Shown here: positions 1 to 8,153 of the stretch, piece after piece
Layout: every line of letters begins with the position of its first letter
Numbering within the stretch: position 1 is the first letter of the stretch
DNA from: Allomuricauda sp. CP2A
Lineage (GTDB): Bacteria; Bacteroidota; Bacteroidia; Flavobacteriales; Flavobacteriaceae
Length of the DNA stretch: 42,767 bases
Direction: 5' to 3'
NCBI RefSeq assembly: GCF_001683915.1
Contig: NZ_LXTT01000001.1
Coordinates: 1 to 42,767, forward strand
The notes under the pieces: model-generated
The model's input: the letters and a program-made list of their open reading frames with translations, nothing else
What the model was told of the DNA's origin: nothing
Database searches by the model: none
Translations under genes and position numbers: made by a program

Positions 1-1439
1 TTCTGCGTTAGCTGTGTATTGCAATAATTGACCGATTCAGCGCCCAACATAATATTGGACGGCCCATTATTGTTCTGCACTTGGGTTGCCCAGCCTTGTA
101 ATGTGGCGCCATAGTTGTTGGGGCTAAGCCCTGAATAACTCAACATATCTGTCATATAAGTGACACTACCGATGTTCCATGCCCCAAGGTCTCTGTTAAA
201 GGCAGCGGCATCAGCGAACATATAACTCATATTGGTGACATTGCTCACATCCCAGTCGCTGATGTTCCCGTTGAAAGCAATGTTATAAGTAAACATATAG
301 CTCATATCGGTGACACTGCTCACATCCCAGCCACTGAGGTCCCCGTTGAAGCTGTCAGCACTGAAAAACATATAATTCATATCGGTGACATTGCTTACAT
401 CCCAGTCACTAAGGTCCCCATTGAAGGTATCGGCACCACCGAACATATGACTCATATCGGTCACTTGCGAGAGATCCGGCACGTCCGTGGCGTTGTACAC
501 CATGTTCCCACAAAATCTGAAGGCTTCATACGTGGTGACCCACGGGTTGGTGCCCCATTGTTCTATGCTTGCCAATTTAAGCGCATCAGCAACTTGAGTA
601 CTCCCCATCATTATTGCCGGGAAAGTACCCTTTATGGCCACGGTATGGGTGCCCGGCCCGGCATACTCATGCTGAACTGTGCTATCAATGAAATCGGTAT
701 TGGTGATGTCCTCCACCGTACCATCGCCCCAGTCTATGGTATAGTCGTAGGTAAGGGATTCATCCACCCCAATCACAATGATCTCATTGTTGGCCGTGGT
801 TACCCATGTGGTGACAAAGGAGGCGGGATTCTCGGCCAGGGTATCGTAGACAGCGGTCACGGTAATGGTAATTTCTGCGGGGACTGGGTCGTTTACACCA
901 TCGGTCACCTCAACGGTAATAGTGTGCTCCTCTGCGGTCCCAAAGTCCAAGGACCTGCCGGAGGCCAGGCTCAGTTCGCCCGAGGAGGGGTCGATCTCAA
1001 ATAGGTCGTTGTCGTTCACACTTATGGAGAAGGTAAGGGCATCGTCCTCGGCATCGGTGGCCAAAACGGTACCGATGACATCGGTGTCGGCAATGTTCTC
1101 CGCCGCTTCAAAGCCCTGGGGCTCGATCACGGGAGCCTGGTTCTGTGCGACGACTTCCGTTACATTTATGGTGATTGTGGCCGTGGCACTACCGTTCCCG
1201 TCTGTTACTCCCACCGTTATGGCATGGCTCTCGGCGGTCTCAAAGTCCAGGGTCTTGCCCTCAGCAAGGCTCAGCTCGCCCGAGGATGCGTCGATCTCAA
1301 AAATATCGTTGTCGTTCGTGCTTATGGAAAAGGTAAGGGCATCCTGTTCCGGGTCGGTGGCCGCAACGGTGCCGATCACATCGGTGTCGGCAATGTCCTC
1401 CGCCGCCTCAAAGCTCTGGGCCTCGATCACGGGGGGCTG
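1..1439 (-). CDS. 5'-truncated surface protein with cadherin-like, PKD-like and BspA (DUF285) repeats; runs off the left edge
   Basis: The minus strand is open from about 1455 to the left edge with no credible start. Reading from 1439 down there are two cadherin-like repeats of about 95 residues (each with VIEPQGFEAAENIADTDVIG-type starts and a DALTFSIS strand, at about 1439-1147 and 1146-850). A PKD-like segment with YTIDWGDGT follows near 740, then four BspA-type repeats of 25 residues with the pattern FNGDLSDWDVSNVTDMxYMF. The order is typical of secreted or surface-anchored flavobacterial proteins. An in-frame TGA lies at 1458-1456, just upstream of the first cadherin repeat, so the N-terminus with its signal peptide is missing here. 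The C-terminus, usually another BspA unit and possibly a sorting domain, lies outside the window. GC is visibly higher than in the neighbouring genes. The family assignment is firm; a binding partner cannot be named. Confidence 0.85.
128..460 (-). repeat. BspA/DUF285 coding repeats, 75-bp period, about four units
   Basis: In-frame 25-codon units encode FNGDLSDWDVSNVT-like sequence followed by a DMxYMF segment. Units begin near 424, 349, 274 and 199 on the minus strand; the last is the most diverged (AFNRDLGAWNIGSVT). They are protein-level leucine-rich-type repeats, not a mobile or CRISPR repeat. Confidence 0.8.
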
Positions 1440-1853
1440 GCCGATGTTTCCAATTCAGAGGATGGTGTGGTTCGGATAGGGAACGCTTCCACGTTTCATA
1501 ATGGCAATGTTGCCTACACTTTGGGATTTCCCAATAAAGGTATGAATGTTACTGCGGCCCTAAATGGCACGCTCAATACCGTGGGTACAGAAAACGCTTC
1601 CACATGGGGTCCTACATTGAATGTCAACAACAGGTTTTTGGAGAATACGTTGAACACCAATTTTGGTGTTTCCCATAATACAAGTAATTCAAATACCACA
1701 AATACAAAAGTTACAAATCTAAGGGCCAATATATCCTATGTACTTAAAGAGAAGCACAACTTCCACTTGAATGTAATTCAATTGTTCAAAAGCCTTTCAA
1801 CAGAAAACAGAAATGAACTTACCATTACCTTTGGACACAGCTACAGTTTTTGA
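1440..1853 (+). pseudogene. C-terminal fragment of an outer-membrane beta-barrel-type protein
   Basis: From about 1440 the plus strand encodes about 137 residues rich in Asn, Thr and alternating hydrophobic residues, beginning ADVSNSEDGVVRIGN and ending LTITFGHSYSF. A terminal aromatic residue after an amphipathic strand is typical of outer-membrane beta-barrel C-termini. The same frame stays open leftward to 1224, but that part is merely antisense to the cadherin repeats, so the real coding content starts at the junction. There is no plausible start codon, signal peptide or N-terminal domain. It is therefore read as the broken 3' end of a larger gene whose front part has been lost or moved. 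The exact family was not recognised. Confidence 0.6.
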
Positions 1854-1892
1854 AGCAAAGAGGAAAAAATGCCAACTGTCTATTCGAACTCC

Positions 1893-1917
1893 CGCCTGCT
1901 AAACGGTCAGGCAGGCG
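1893..1917. repeat. Short inverted repeat CGCCTGC...GCAGGCG
   Basis: Perfect 7-bp arms at 1893-1899 and 1911-1917 flank an 11-base loop in the gap between the truncated gene and the M28 peptidase. GC-rich CCTGC/GCAGG hairpins like this recur between genes in Flavobacteriaceae. It is not followed by a T-run on the plus strand, so it is not an obvious intrinsic terminator. Confidence 0.45.
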
Positions 1918-1945
1918 AGAATTTAAAAGGTTTTTTATGATCAAA

Positions 1946-1967
1946 AGGTTTCGACTGCGCTCAACCT
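1946..1967. repeat. Flavobacterial intergenic element with TTCGACTGCGCTCAACC core
   Basis: The segment AGGTTTCGACTGCGCTCAACCT has 5-bp terminal complementarity (AGGTT/AACCT). From memory, the core TTCGACTGCGCTCAA is a frequent dispersed intergenic word in flavobacterial genomes; its function is not known to me. It lies beyond the 3' end of the M28 peptidase gene. Confidence 0.4.
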
Positions 1968-2007
1968 GACAAATGAGCTTTAATTATTGTTTTGGCATAA
2001 ATAGAAT

Positions 2008-3564
2008 TCAATCCGCAACTTTATCCACCAAAACCTTGTTGGCCCTGTTGGCCACTTCCCAGGCCGTATGGAAAATCAAACGTGTGCGGTTTTCCAATAG
2101 ATCATAGTTTATTTTATCCGGGGTATCGCCGGGGCGGTGATAATCTGCATGGGTCCCGTTAAAATAAAAGATGATGGGAATATTGTTCTTGGCAAAATTG
2201 TAGTGATCGCTACGGTAATAAAACCGATTGGGGTCGTTTTCATCATTATAGGTATAGTCCAACTCCAAGTTGGCATATTTGGCATTGATTTCCTCCGATA
2301 GCTTATGAAGCTCCGTACTCAATTTATCAGAACCAATAAGGTAAACATAGTTTCGGCCTCCGTTCCGTTGGGGATCAATGCGTCCGATCATATCAATATT
2401 TAGGTCTGCAACGGTTTGCGATAAAGGGAAAATCGGGTCCACATCGGTATAATATCTTGATCCCAAGAGTCCCTTTTCTTCTCCAGTTACATGCAAAAAC
2501 ACCACGGAACGTTTAGGGCCATCACCGGCATCGACTGCTTTCTTGAAGGCCTCTGCAATCTCAAGCATGGCCACGGTCCCAGAACCATCATCATCAGCAC
2601 CGTTGTTGATTTCTCCATTGGCACTTACCCCAATATGGTCCAAATGGGAAGAAATGATCAGATATTCGTCCGGTTTTTCGGTTCCTTTTATAAAGGCGAC
2701 CACATTTTCCGAGTCTATCTTGTCATTTCCACTGGCAATGTTCAGCTTCAGGTCCACCGAAATGGTTTTTGGCGAATGGTCGTTTTCAATATCTCCTTTG
2801 AAGGCTTTTGCAGCTGTTTCGTTAAGGATTACAATAAAATTGTCGGTGTTTGTTTCGGCCAACTCCATTTTTCCGCTATTGTTGGCCTTCATGAATTCAA
2901 AATACCCTTTGTACCGTGGAAAATTTTGGGAATCCCAGTACAAAATTCCTTTGGCCCCTTTTTCCATGGCTAAAGTGGCTTTTCTTTCCATGGCTTCGGA
3001 CATATTGCTCCATACCGATTTTTTGGTAGTCCCTGAAAGGATATAATTGCCATTTGTATTCATGGGTTCACCAGATTTGATGAGGACCACTTTTCCATTC
3101 ACGTCCAAGCCCCCATAATCCGAATAAGCATCCTCTTCTATGCCATAGCCCACATACACCACTTGATTGAAATCACCTTGGGCCACTGTAAATGCTAAGA
3201 TATCTTCCCCAAGCTCAAAAGTGTTGTTGTTGATATTGATATTCCCTTCGGGAACCTTTGCCACTTCCAAGGGAACTTTCTGGAAATAGTCACCATCCTG
3301 TTTTGCAGCAGGAATCCCCAAGGCCCTATATTGATCTCTTAGGTATTCCACAGCCTTTTTTTGCCCCGGTTCTCCCGTTTCACGGCCTTCAAATTCATCA
3401 GAGGCATAGGTGTATAAATGATCTTTTAATTCGTCTTGGGTGATGGTTTGGGCATAGATGACGGGGTCTGCTACTGATATGGACTTTGCGGTTTCCTGTA
3501 CGGTTCTTTGGGAAGAGTTACAGGCAAACAGAAAACCCAAAGCAATCAGTGCAAATTTGTTCAT
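2008..3564 (-). CDS. M28-family metallopeptidase lipoprotein (PA domain plus M28)
   Basis: A predicted exported zinc aminopeptidase of about 518 residues. The start at 3564 gives MNKFALIALGFLFAC, a lipoprotein signal with the lipobox Cys at about residue 15; upstream in-frame starts (to 3654) lie before a -7 box and add non-signal sequence. A protease-associated segment occupies roughly residues 110-280. The M28 domain carries the expected zinc ligands and catalytic acids: SHLDH (about 306), NNGADDDGSG (about 320), GEEKGLLGS (about 360), NIDMIGR (about 388) and HADYHRPGDTPDKI (about 471). All key residues are present, so it should be active, probably trimming peptides at the outer membrane or in the periplasm. 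It is divergent from the hydroxyproline-type genes to its right, which could use the amino acids it releases; that link is inference. Confidence 0.9.
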   Translation of the reverse strand: MNKFALIALGFLFACNSSQRTVQETAKSISVADPVIYAQTITQDELKDHLYTYASDEFEGRETGEPGQKKAVEYLRDQYRALGIPAAKQDGDYFQKVPLEVAKVPEGNININNNTFELGEDILAFTVAQGDFNQVVYVGYGIEEDAYSDYGGLDVNGKVVLIKSGEPMNTNGNYILSGTTKKSVWSNMSEAMERKATLAMEKGAKGILYWDSQNFPRYKGYFEFMKANNSGKMELAETNTDNFIVILNETAAKAFKGDIENDHSPKTISVDLKLNIASGNDKIDSENVVAFIKGTEKPDEYLIISSHLDHIGVSANGEINNGADDDGSGTVAMLEIAEAFKKAVDAGDGPKRSVVFLHVTGEEKGLLGSRYYTDVDPIFPLSQTVADLNIDMIGRIDPQRNGGRNYVYLIGSDKLSTELHKLSEEINAKYANLELDYTYNDENDPNRFYYRSDHYNFAKNNIPIIFYFNGTHADYHRPGDTPDKINYDLLENRTRLIFHTAWEVANRANKVLVDKVAD

Positions 3565-3589
3565 AGCGGAATATTTTTTCAAAATTCCC

Positions 3590-3597
3590 CAAAAGTA
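3590..3597 (-). promoter_or_regulatory. Bacteroidota -7 box TACTTTTG for the M28 peptidase gene
   Basis: The complement of 3590-3597 reads TACTTTTG, a perfect match to TAnnTTTG, 26 bases before the ATG at 3564. No clear -33 TTTG is seen. Its position rules out translation starts further upstream. Confidence 0.5.
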
Positions 3598-3656
3598 CTC
3601 AAAAGATTGATAAAAATCTGATTGACTTTTCATGTCTTTGTGTATATTGAACACGT

Positions 3657-4601
3657 ATGTCTAAATTTTTTTCCATGAAAATGAATTGGGTCGGGGTAAT
3701 GCCGGCGGTAACGACAAAATTTACAAAGGACGACCAATTGGATCTTGATATGTTCTCCACGAACATCAATGCCCAGGTTGATGCTGGGGTACATGCCATC
3801 ATATTGGGCGGAACCTTGGGAGAAGCAAGCACGCTTACCCAAGACGAAAAGCGAATTTTAGTGCAACATACCGTGGATCTCGTGGAAGATAAAGTTCCTG
3901 TGGTGATCAACATTGCTGAACAGACCACCAAAGATGCCATAATAGCTGCGGAACAGGCCGAAAAATACGGTGCTAAGGGAATTATGGTTCTGCCTCCCAT
4001 GCGGTATAAGTCAACCGATTATGAGACCGTGGCCTATTTCAAGGCGGTGGCCCAAAATACCTCATTGCCCATGATGATCTACAACAATCCGGTGGATTAT
4101 AAAATCGAGGTCACCCTGGATATGTTTGAGGAATTGGTACAGTACGATACTATTCAGGCTGTAAAGGATTCCGCTCGCGACATTACCAATGTTACCCGAA
4201 TGCGGAACAGGTTTGGTGATCGGTTGAAAATTTTATGCGGAGTGGACACTTTGGCCATGGAAAGTATGTTGATGGGGGCCGATGGATGGGTGGCCGGTCT
4301 GGTATGCGCTTTTCCAAGGGAAACCGTGGCCATTTATGAATTGGTGAAAGCCGGCAGGATTAAAGAGGCCACGGCCATTTATAGATGGTTTATGCCGTTG
4401 TTGGAATTGGACATTAGCCCACAATTGGTACAGAACATAAAATTAGCCGAAGTAGCCACCGGAATGGGCACAGAGTACGTTCGTTTGCCCAGAATGCCCC
4501 TGCAGGGCAAGGAAAGGGAACGGGTTGAGGCCATCATTGAGGAAGGAATGCGAACCAGACCGGATATTCCTGATTTGGTACGTGCCAAGGCCAATGTTTG
4601 A
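3657..4601 (+). CDS. DHDPS-family lyase/deaminase, probably 1-pyrroline-4-hydroxy-2-carboxylate deaminase
   Basis: A class I aldolase-type TIM barrel of 314 residues in the dihydrodipicolinate synthase/N-acetylneuraminate lyase superfamily. Visible motifs are GGTLGEAST (the GxxGE substrate carboxylate loop, about residue 50), the catalytic Tyr in MMIYNNP (about 141) and the Schiff-base Lys in AVKDSARD (about 169). The next gene on the same strand is an FAD amino-acid dehydrogenase; in many Bacteroidota and Proteobacteria this pair belongs to the trans-4-hydroxy-L-proline pathway. There the dehydrogenase makes the pyrroline and this enzyme deaminates it to alpha-ketoglutarate semialdehyde. A true dapA is less likely from this context. 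An alternative ATG lies 18 bases downstream. Confidence 0.75.
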   Translation: MSKFFSMKMNWVGVMPAVTTKFTKDDQLDLDMFSTNINAQVDAGVHAIILGGTLGEASTLTQDEKRILVQHTVDLVEDKVPVVINIAEQTTKDAIIAAEQAEKYGAKGIMVLPPMRYKSTDYETVAYFKAVAQNTSLPMMIYNNPVDYKIEVTLDMFEELVQYDTIQAVKDSARDITNVTRMRNRFGDRLKILCGVDTLAMESMLMGADGWVAGLVCAFPRETVAIYELVKAGRIKEATAIYRWFMPLLELDISPQLVQNIKLAEVATGMGTEYVRLPRMPLQGKERERVEAIIEEGMRTRPDIPDLVRAKANV

Positions 4602-4676
4602 ACACGCTAAGATTATGACCGCCCAAAATCATTAAAAATTAGGGCAAACTTCTATCCTTAGAAATTATTTACATTC

Positions 4677-4684
4677 TAAATTTG
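4677..4684 (+). promoter_or_regulatory. -7 box TAAATTTG upstream of the FAD oxidoreductase
   Basis: A perfect TAnnTTTG match 60 bases before the ATG at 4745. No TTTG is seen at -33. It suggests the dehydrogenase gene can be transcribed separately from the upstream lyase gene. Confidence 0.4.
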
Positions 4685-4744
4685 TGCAGAAATTCATGGT
4701 TATGATCCATGAGGTTTTCACACATGGTTTTTAAGTGATAGGAT

Positions 4745-6001
4745 ATGGGCAAAAATAAAAATGTGGTCATTATTGGCGGTGGGATTGTAGGACTTTCAAC
4801 AGCTTATTTTTTACAGAAAGAGGGCCATCAGGTAACGGTTTTAGACAAGTCCGATATTTCTTCGGGAGCTTCCTTTGTCAATGCAGGCTACCTAACACCA
4901 AGCCATATTGTACCCTTGGCTTCCCCGGGAATGATCTCAAAGGGAATCAAGTACATGTTCAATTCCTCCAGTCCGTTCTATATGAAACCCAGATTGGATA
5001 TTGACTTTATAAAATGGGCCTGGTACTTTAAAAAGTCATCTACAAAGGCCAAAGTGGAGCGCGCAATGCCCATCATAAAGGATATTAATTTGTTGAGCCG
5101 AAAACTCTATGAAGAGATGCAGGCTTCCGGTGATCTCGGCGATTTTCATATTGGGAACAAAGGATTGCTTATGCTCTATCAAACCGAAAAAGCCAGAGAT
5201 CATGAGCTTGAGGTAATGAAAAAAGCCCAAGAAATGGGATTGGAGGCCAGCCATTTGGAAGCTGATGGGTTGAAAAAAATAGAGCCCAATATTGAACTCA
5301 ATGCCATGGGCGCCATTCATTACGAATGTGATCGGCATACCACCCCTCCGCAAATCATGATGGGGCTTTTGGAACACCTTTCCAATAGTGGGGTGAGCAT
5401 CCATAAGGGAGAAGAGGTTTTGGATATGGAGGTAAAAGATGGTGTGGTATCGGAAATACGGACCAACAAAGCCAGTTATCAAGCTGATGAAGTGGTTTTT
5501 GCTGCGGGGTCGTGGACATCACATCTTTCAAAGAAAATCAACATCGATTTGCCGCTGCAAGCAGGAAAGGGCTACCGAATCAATGTGGAATCGCCCACAA
5601 AAATATCCATGCCGGCCATTCTCATGGAGGCCAAAATGGCCGTTACGCCCATGCAGGGCTTTACCCGTTTTGCCGGAACCATGGAATTTTCCGGAATCAA
5701 CAATACCATTCGCAAAGAAAGGGTGGAGGCCATTGCCAAAGGTGCAGAACACTATTATAAGGGGCTTACGATTTCGGAGGAGGACAAAAGCAATGCACAA
5801 TGTGGGCTACGCCCCGTTACGCCAGATGGGTTGCCTTATATTGGAAGACCCAGAGGATATAAAAATTTGACCATCGCCACCGGACATGCCATGATGGGCT
5901 GGAGTTTGGGCCCTGGAACAGGAAAAATGATCACCGAACTGATCTCTGGTAAAAAAACAGGGATGGATTTATCCCCGTTCAGCCCAGACCGGAAGTTCTA
6001 A
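4745..6001 (+). CDS. FAD-dependent D-amino-acid (probably D-hydroxyproline) dehydrogenase
   Basis: A DAO/DadA-family flavoprotein of 418 residues. The N-terminus VVIIGGGIVGLSTAYFLQKE is the GxGxxG Rossmann motif for FAD. The C-terminal FAD contact GHAMMGWSLGPGTGK and the PDGLPYIGRP motif are typical of DadA-like dehydrogenases that pass electrons to quinone. It lies 143 bases after the DHDPS-family gene on the same strand, which favours cis-4-hydroxy-D-proline as substrate over a generic D-amino acid. The epimerase and the semialdehyde dehydrogenase that would complete the pathway are not in the window. Length is normal for the family and no residue loss was noticed. Confidence 0.85.
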   Translation: MGKNKNVVIIGGGIVGLSTAYFLQKEGHQVTVLDKSDISSGASFVNAGYLTPSHIVPLASPGMISKGIKYMFNSSSPFYMKPRLDIDFIKWAWYFKKSSTKAKVERAMPIIKDINLLSRKLYEEMQASGDLGDFHIGNKGLLMLYQTEKARDHELEVMKKAQEMGLEASHLEADGLKKIEPNIELNAMGAIHYECDRHTTPPQIMMGLLEHLSNSGVSIHKGEEVLDMEVKDGVVSEIRTNKASYQADEVVFAAGSWTSHLSKKINIDLPLQAGKGYRINVESPTKISMPAILMEAKMAVTPMQGFTRFAGTMEFSGINNTIRKERVEAIAKGAEHYYKGLTISEEDKSNAQCGLRPVTPDGLPYIGRPRGYKNLTIATGHAMMGWSLGPGTGKMITELISGKKTGMDLSPFSPDRKF

Positions 6002-6084
6002 TGCCCTTGTTTTCTTTAGGTTAATTTCGGCATAGTGTATGCTATTAATTTTTTAATTGGCTTAATTCGAAGTAATTTTACAGC

Positions 6085-7014
6085 ATGAAAAAGAACTACG
6101 CTACGCTTTTCTTTCTTGTTTTTTTCCTTGCCCCTGGACTACGTTCCCAAGAAATACAAATATTCACGGTTCAGGATTTTGACCTTAATGGCAGGGTGAA
6201 GTCCTGTTTGGTCATCACCGATTATGGAAGGGAATCCTTTGAGTTCAACAAGGAAGGGATATTGACCAAAACGGTGACCCAATACAACGATACCGATCAA
6301 GATATCACCTATTACAAATACAACAACGGTGAGCTCGTGGAAAGGCGGATGGAGAGTTATAAGAACAATGTGCTGGACGCATCGACCTCCATGGCCAATT
6401 TTTATGAGATCGATACCGTCCCCCAAAGAAAAGTCTTGGAAAAGATCATTTCCTACGACAAGGAATTTCTGGAACAACAGGAATATTTGTATGATGAAGA
6501 AGGTAGGTTGACAAAGATAACCACCTCTAATTCAGATGGGGTGGATGAGACCACTTTTGAATACACACCCTATAAAAATGAGCTTACTACCAGTATTTTC
6601 ACCAATGGTATTCTTGAAAAGACCATACGAAATTCAGAACGCAAGGGCCCCAAGGGTACACAAAAGGTGGTTCTGACCAAGGAATATCTTGATGGGGAAC
6701 CCAACCGGGCCACTGAGGAGGTTTTTAATTCAGAAGGTAATTTGGTGACCAGTGAGTTTTTTCAATATGATTTTGAAGGGAAGGAATTTGTTTCCCAAAA
6801 GAAATTATTTTACCATTATGCCAATGGTGTTCTGGACAAAGTAGTCACTAAAACCGTGAATACGGAGTCCGTGGAATCCTATATTTTCCAGTTTGATAGC
6901 AATGAAGAAAAGAACTGGGTCAAGAAAATCATCACGCCCGGCAACACCTACACCACCCGGGTAATCAAGTATTACCCAAAAGAAGAGCCTACAACAGAAT
7001 CCAATGAGGGATAA
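6085..7014 (+). CDS. Secreted protein with YD-like repeats, function unknown
   Basis: 309 residues with a clear Sec signal peptide (MKKNYATLFFLVFFLAPG, cleavage near LRSQ). The mature part contains spaced YDEEGRLTK, FNKEGILTK and FNSEGNLV motifs resembling RHS/YD beta-strand repeats, as seen in many secreted Bacteroidota proteins. There are no catalytic motifs, lipobox or membrane segments after the signal. The 83-base gap upstream holds no convincing promoter. It ends 10 bases before the stop of the convergent hydrolase gene. Function cannot be assigned. Confidence 0.75.
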   Translation: MKKNYATLFFLVFFLAPGLRSQEIQIFTVQDFDLNGRVKSCLVITDYGRESFEFNKEGILTKTVTQYNDTDQDITYYKYNNGELVERRMESYKNNVLDASTSMANFYEIDTVPQRKVLEKIISYDKEFLEQQEYLYDEEGRLTKITTSNSDGVDETTFEYTPYKNELTTSIFTNGILEKTIRNSERKGPKGTQKVVLTKEYLDGEPNRATEEVFNSEGNLVTSEFFQYDFEGKEFVSQKKLFYHYANGVLDKVVTKTVNTESVESYIFQFDSNEEKNWVKKIITPGNTYTTRVIKYYPKEEPTTESNEG

Positions 7015-7024
7015 TGCATGTAGC

Positions 7025-7669
7025 TTATAACAAACCCTGAATAATCCCAGGTTTCACTTCGTGTCCGCCTTCAAAAGTTGTGATTTCTGCTCTCCCTTGA
7101 AATAAGCTGTCAATTTTCACTTTTTCGGATTTTACTCGTTCTGGAGTGAGATATTCATCGGTATCTCCATACATAATTTTTATGGTCGTGGCTTCCAAAT
7201 CCAGAAAATCAAAATCTTCCCTTTTTAATTCATTGGGAATCCCTCCTGCATAGAGAATCAATGCCCTGACTTCAATTTTTCTATGGACCAGCCAACGGGT
7301 CGCAATGGAAACGCCTTGGGAAAAACCAAAGAGGATGAGGTTCAAATCTGAAGGGATTTGTTCCGCATCAAAAACCGCATCCACATAATTGAGCACATTG
7401 TCAATTTCCATGGGAGTATTTTCCTTGGTCAGCCAACTGGCACCAACATATTTGTACTCATCTTTCAAATAATATTTTGAGGGCGCCTGGGGCACAATAA
7501 TGTGGTTCTCGTCAGGATTAAGACCATCAAAATATTTTACAAAATAGCGGCTCAAATACCCAATGCCATGAAACACCAACCATACATTCTTGGTTTTCGG
7601 GTTGATGGGATTTTGGGTTAGATAGGTGTTCTGGGCGGTGTAGGTTACGGTCTTTTCACTTGGACCCAT
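7025..7669 (-). CDS. Alpha/beta hydrolase, phospholipase/carboxylesterase type
   Basis: About 214 residues from the ATG at 7669 (MGPSEKTVTYTAQN). The frame is open further up to 7807 but would then overlap the divergent thioesterase gene and its promoter. The fold is indicated by VWLVFHGIGYLSRYF, the nucleophile elbow LFGFSQGVS (Ser about residue 115), Asp in MYGDTDEYLTP and His in FEGGHEVKPG, giving a complete Ser-Asp-His triad. It resembles YpfH/EstB-type carboxylesterases acting on small acyl esters. It is cytoplasmic, with no signal peptide. It is divergent from the menaquinone cluster, and a role there (for example as MenH) is not supported: MenH enzymes are longer and have a different elbow context. 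Confidence 0.8.
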   Translation of the reverse strand: MGPSEKTVTYTAQNTYLTQNPINPKTKNVWLVFHGIGYLSRYFVKYFDGLNPDENHIIVPQAPSKYYLKDEYKYVGASWLTKENTPMEIDNVLNYVDAVFDAEQIPSDLNLILFGFSQGVSIATRWLVHRKIEVRALILYAGGIPNELKREDFDFLDLEATTIKIMYGDTDEYLTPERVKSEKVKIDSLFQGRAEITTFEGGHEVKPGIIQGLL

Positions 7670-7708
7670 AAAGTCGTTTCTAAGTTGTTCGATTGCTTTA
7701 GCTTTGTG

Positions 7709-7716
7709 TAATTTTA
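7709..7716 (+). promoter_or_regulatory. -7-like element TAATTTTA for the thioesterase/menF unit
   Basis: Matches TAnnTTTG except the last base, 14 bases before the ATG at 7731. It makes the upstream in-frame ATG at 7704 an unlikely start because that would precede the transcript. Confidence 0.4.
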
Positions 7717-7730
7717 CAAAAAATAGAAGG

Positions 7731-8153
7731 ATGGAAGCGCATAAAGAGAAGATTCTCTCCGTTTGTAACGAAATTTGCAAAGGGACATTGATGGAAACCT
7801 TGGACATTACCTATATAGATGTGGGCGAGAATTTTTTATTGGCCCGTATGCCTGTAACCCCCAAGGTGCATCAACCCGATGGCGTGCTACATGGGGGTGC
7901 CACGGTGGCCTTGGCTGAAAGTGTGGGCAGCGCGGCTTCCTATATTTTTTTGGATGCAAAGCAATTTTTTGTGCGTGGCATTGAAATTTCCGCTAACCAC
8001 GTAAGATCAATTGCGGAGGGCTTTGTATACGCTCGCGCATCCATCTTGCACAAAGGCCGAACCACCCAACTTTGGGAGATAAAGATTACTGATGAGGATG
8101 GCAAACTGATTTCCAATTGTAAACTGACCACCATTGCCTTACCCAGAAAATAG
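7731..8153 (+). CDS. Hotdog-fold (PaaI-type) thioesterase, candidate DHNA-CoA thioesterase
   Basis: 140 residues from the ATG at 7731 (MEAHKEKILSV). The start at 7704 is rejected because it lies ahead of the -7-like box. The active-site signature HQPDGVLHGGATVALAESVGS gives the HGG helix cap and the catalytic Glu of PaaI/YdiI thioesterases; the length matches the family. It overlaps the next gene (menF) by 20 bases and heads the menaquinone cluster. In menaquinone synthesis this family releases CoA from 1,4-dihydroxy-2-naphthoyl-CoA before MenA acts. That role is inferred from context; phenylacetyl-CoA thioesterase activity is the alternative, but no paa genes are nearby. Confidence 0.85.
   Translation: MEAHKEKILSVCNEICKGTLMETLDITYIDVGENFLLARMPVTPKVHQPDGVLHGGATVALAESVGSAASYIFLDAKQFFVRGIEISANHVRSIAEGFVYARASILHKGRTTQLWEIKITDEDGKLISNCKLTTIALPRK

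Noticed and set aside
128..460. 75-bp repeats as a possible CRISPR or mobile repeat
   Set aside because: They are in-frame codons for BspA repeats and vary at synonymous and surface positions; no spacers.
447..1479. Long plus-strand ORFs over the cadherin/BspA region
   Set aside because: They are antisense to a minus-strand reading with clear cadherin, PKD and BspA motifs over its full length.
3565..3654. Upstream extension of the M28 peptidase gene
   Set aside because: It would precede the -7 box at 3590-3597 and place 30 polar residues before the lipoprotein signal.
6073..6080. TAATTTTA as promoter of the secreted YD-repeat gene
   Set aside because: It ends 5 bases before the ATG and mismatches the consensus; transcription would start after the start codon.
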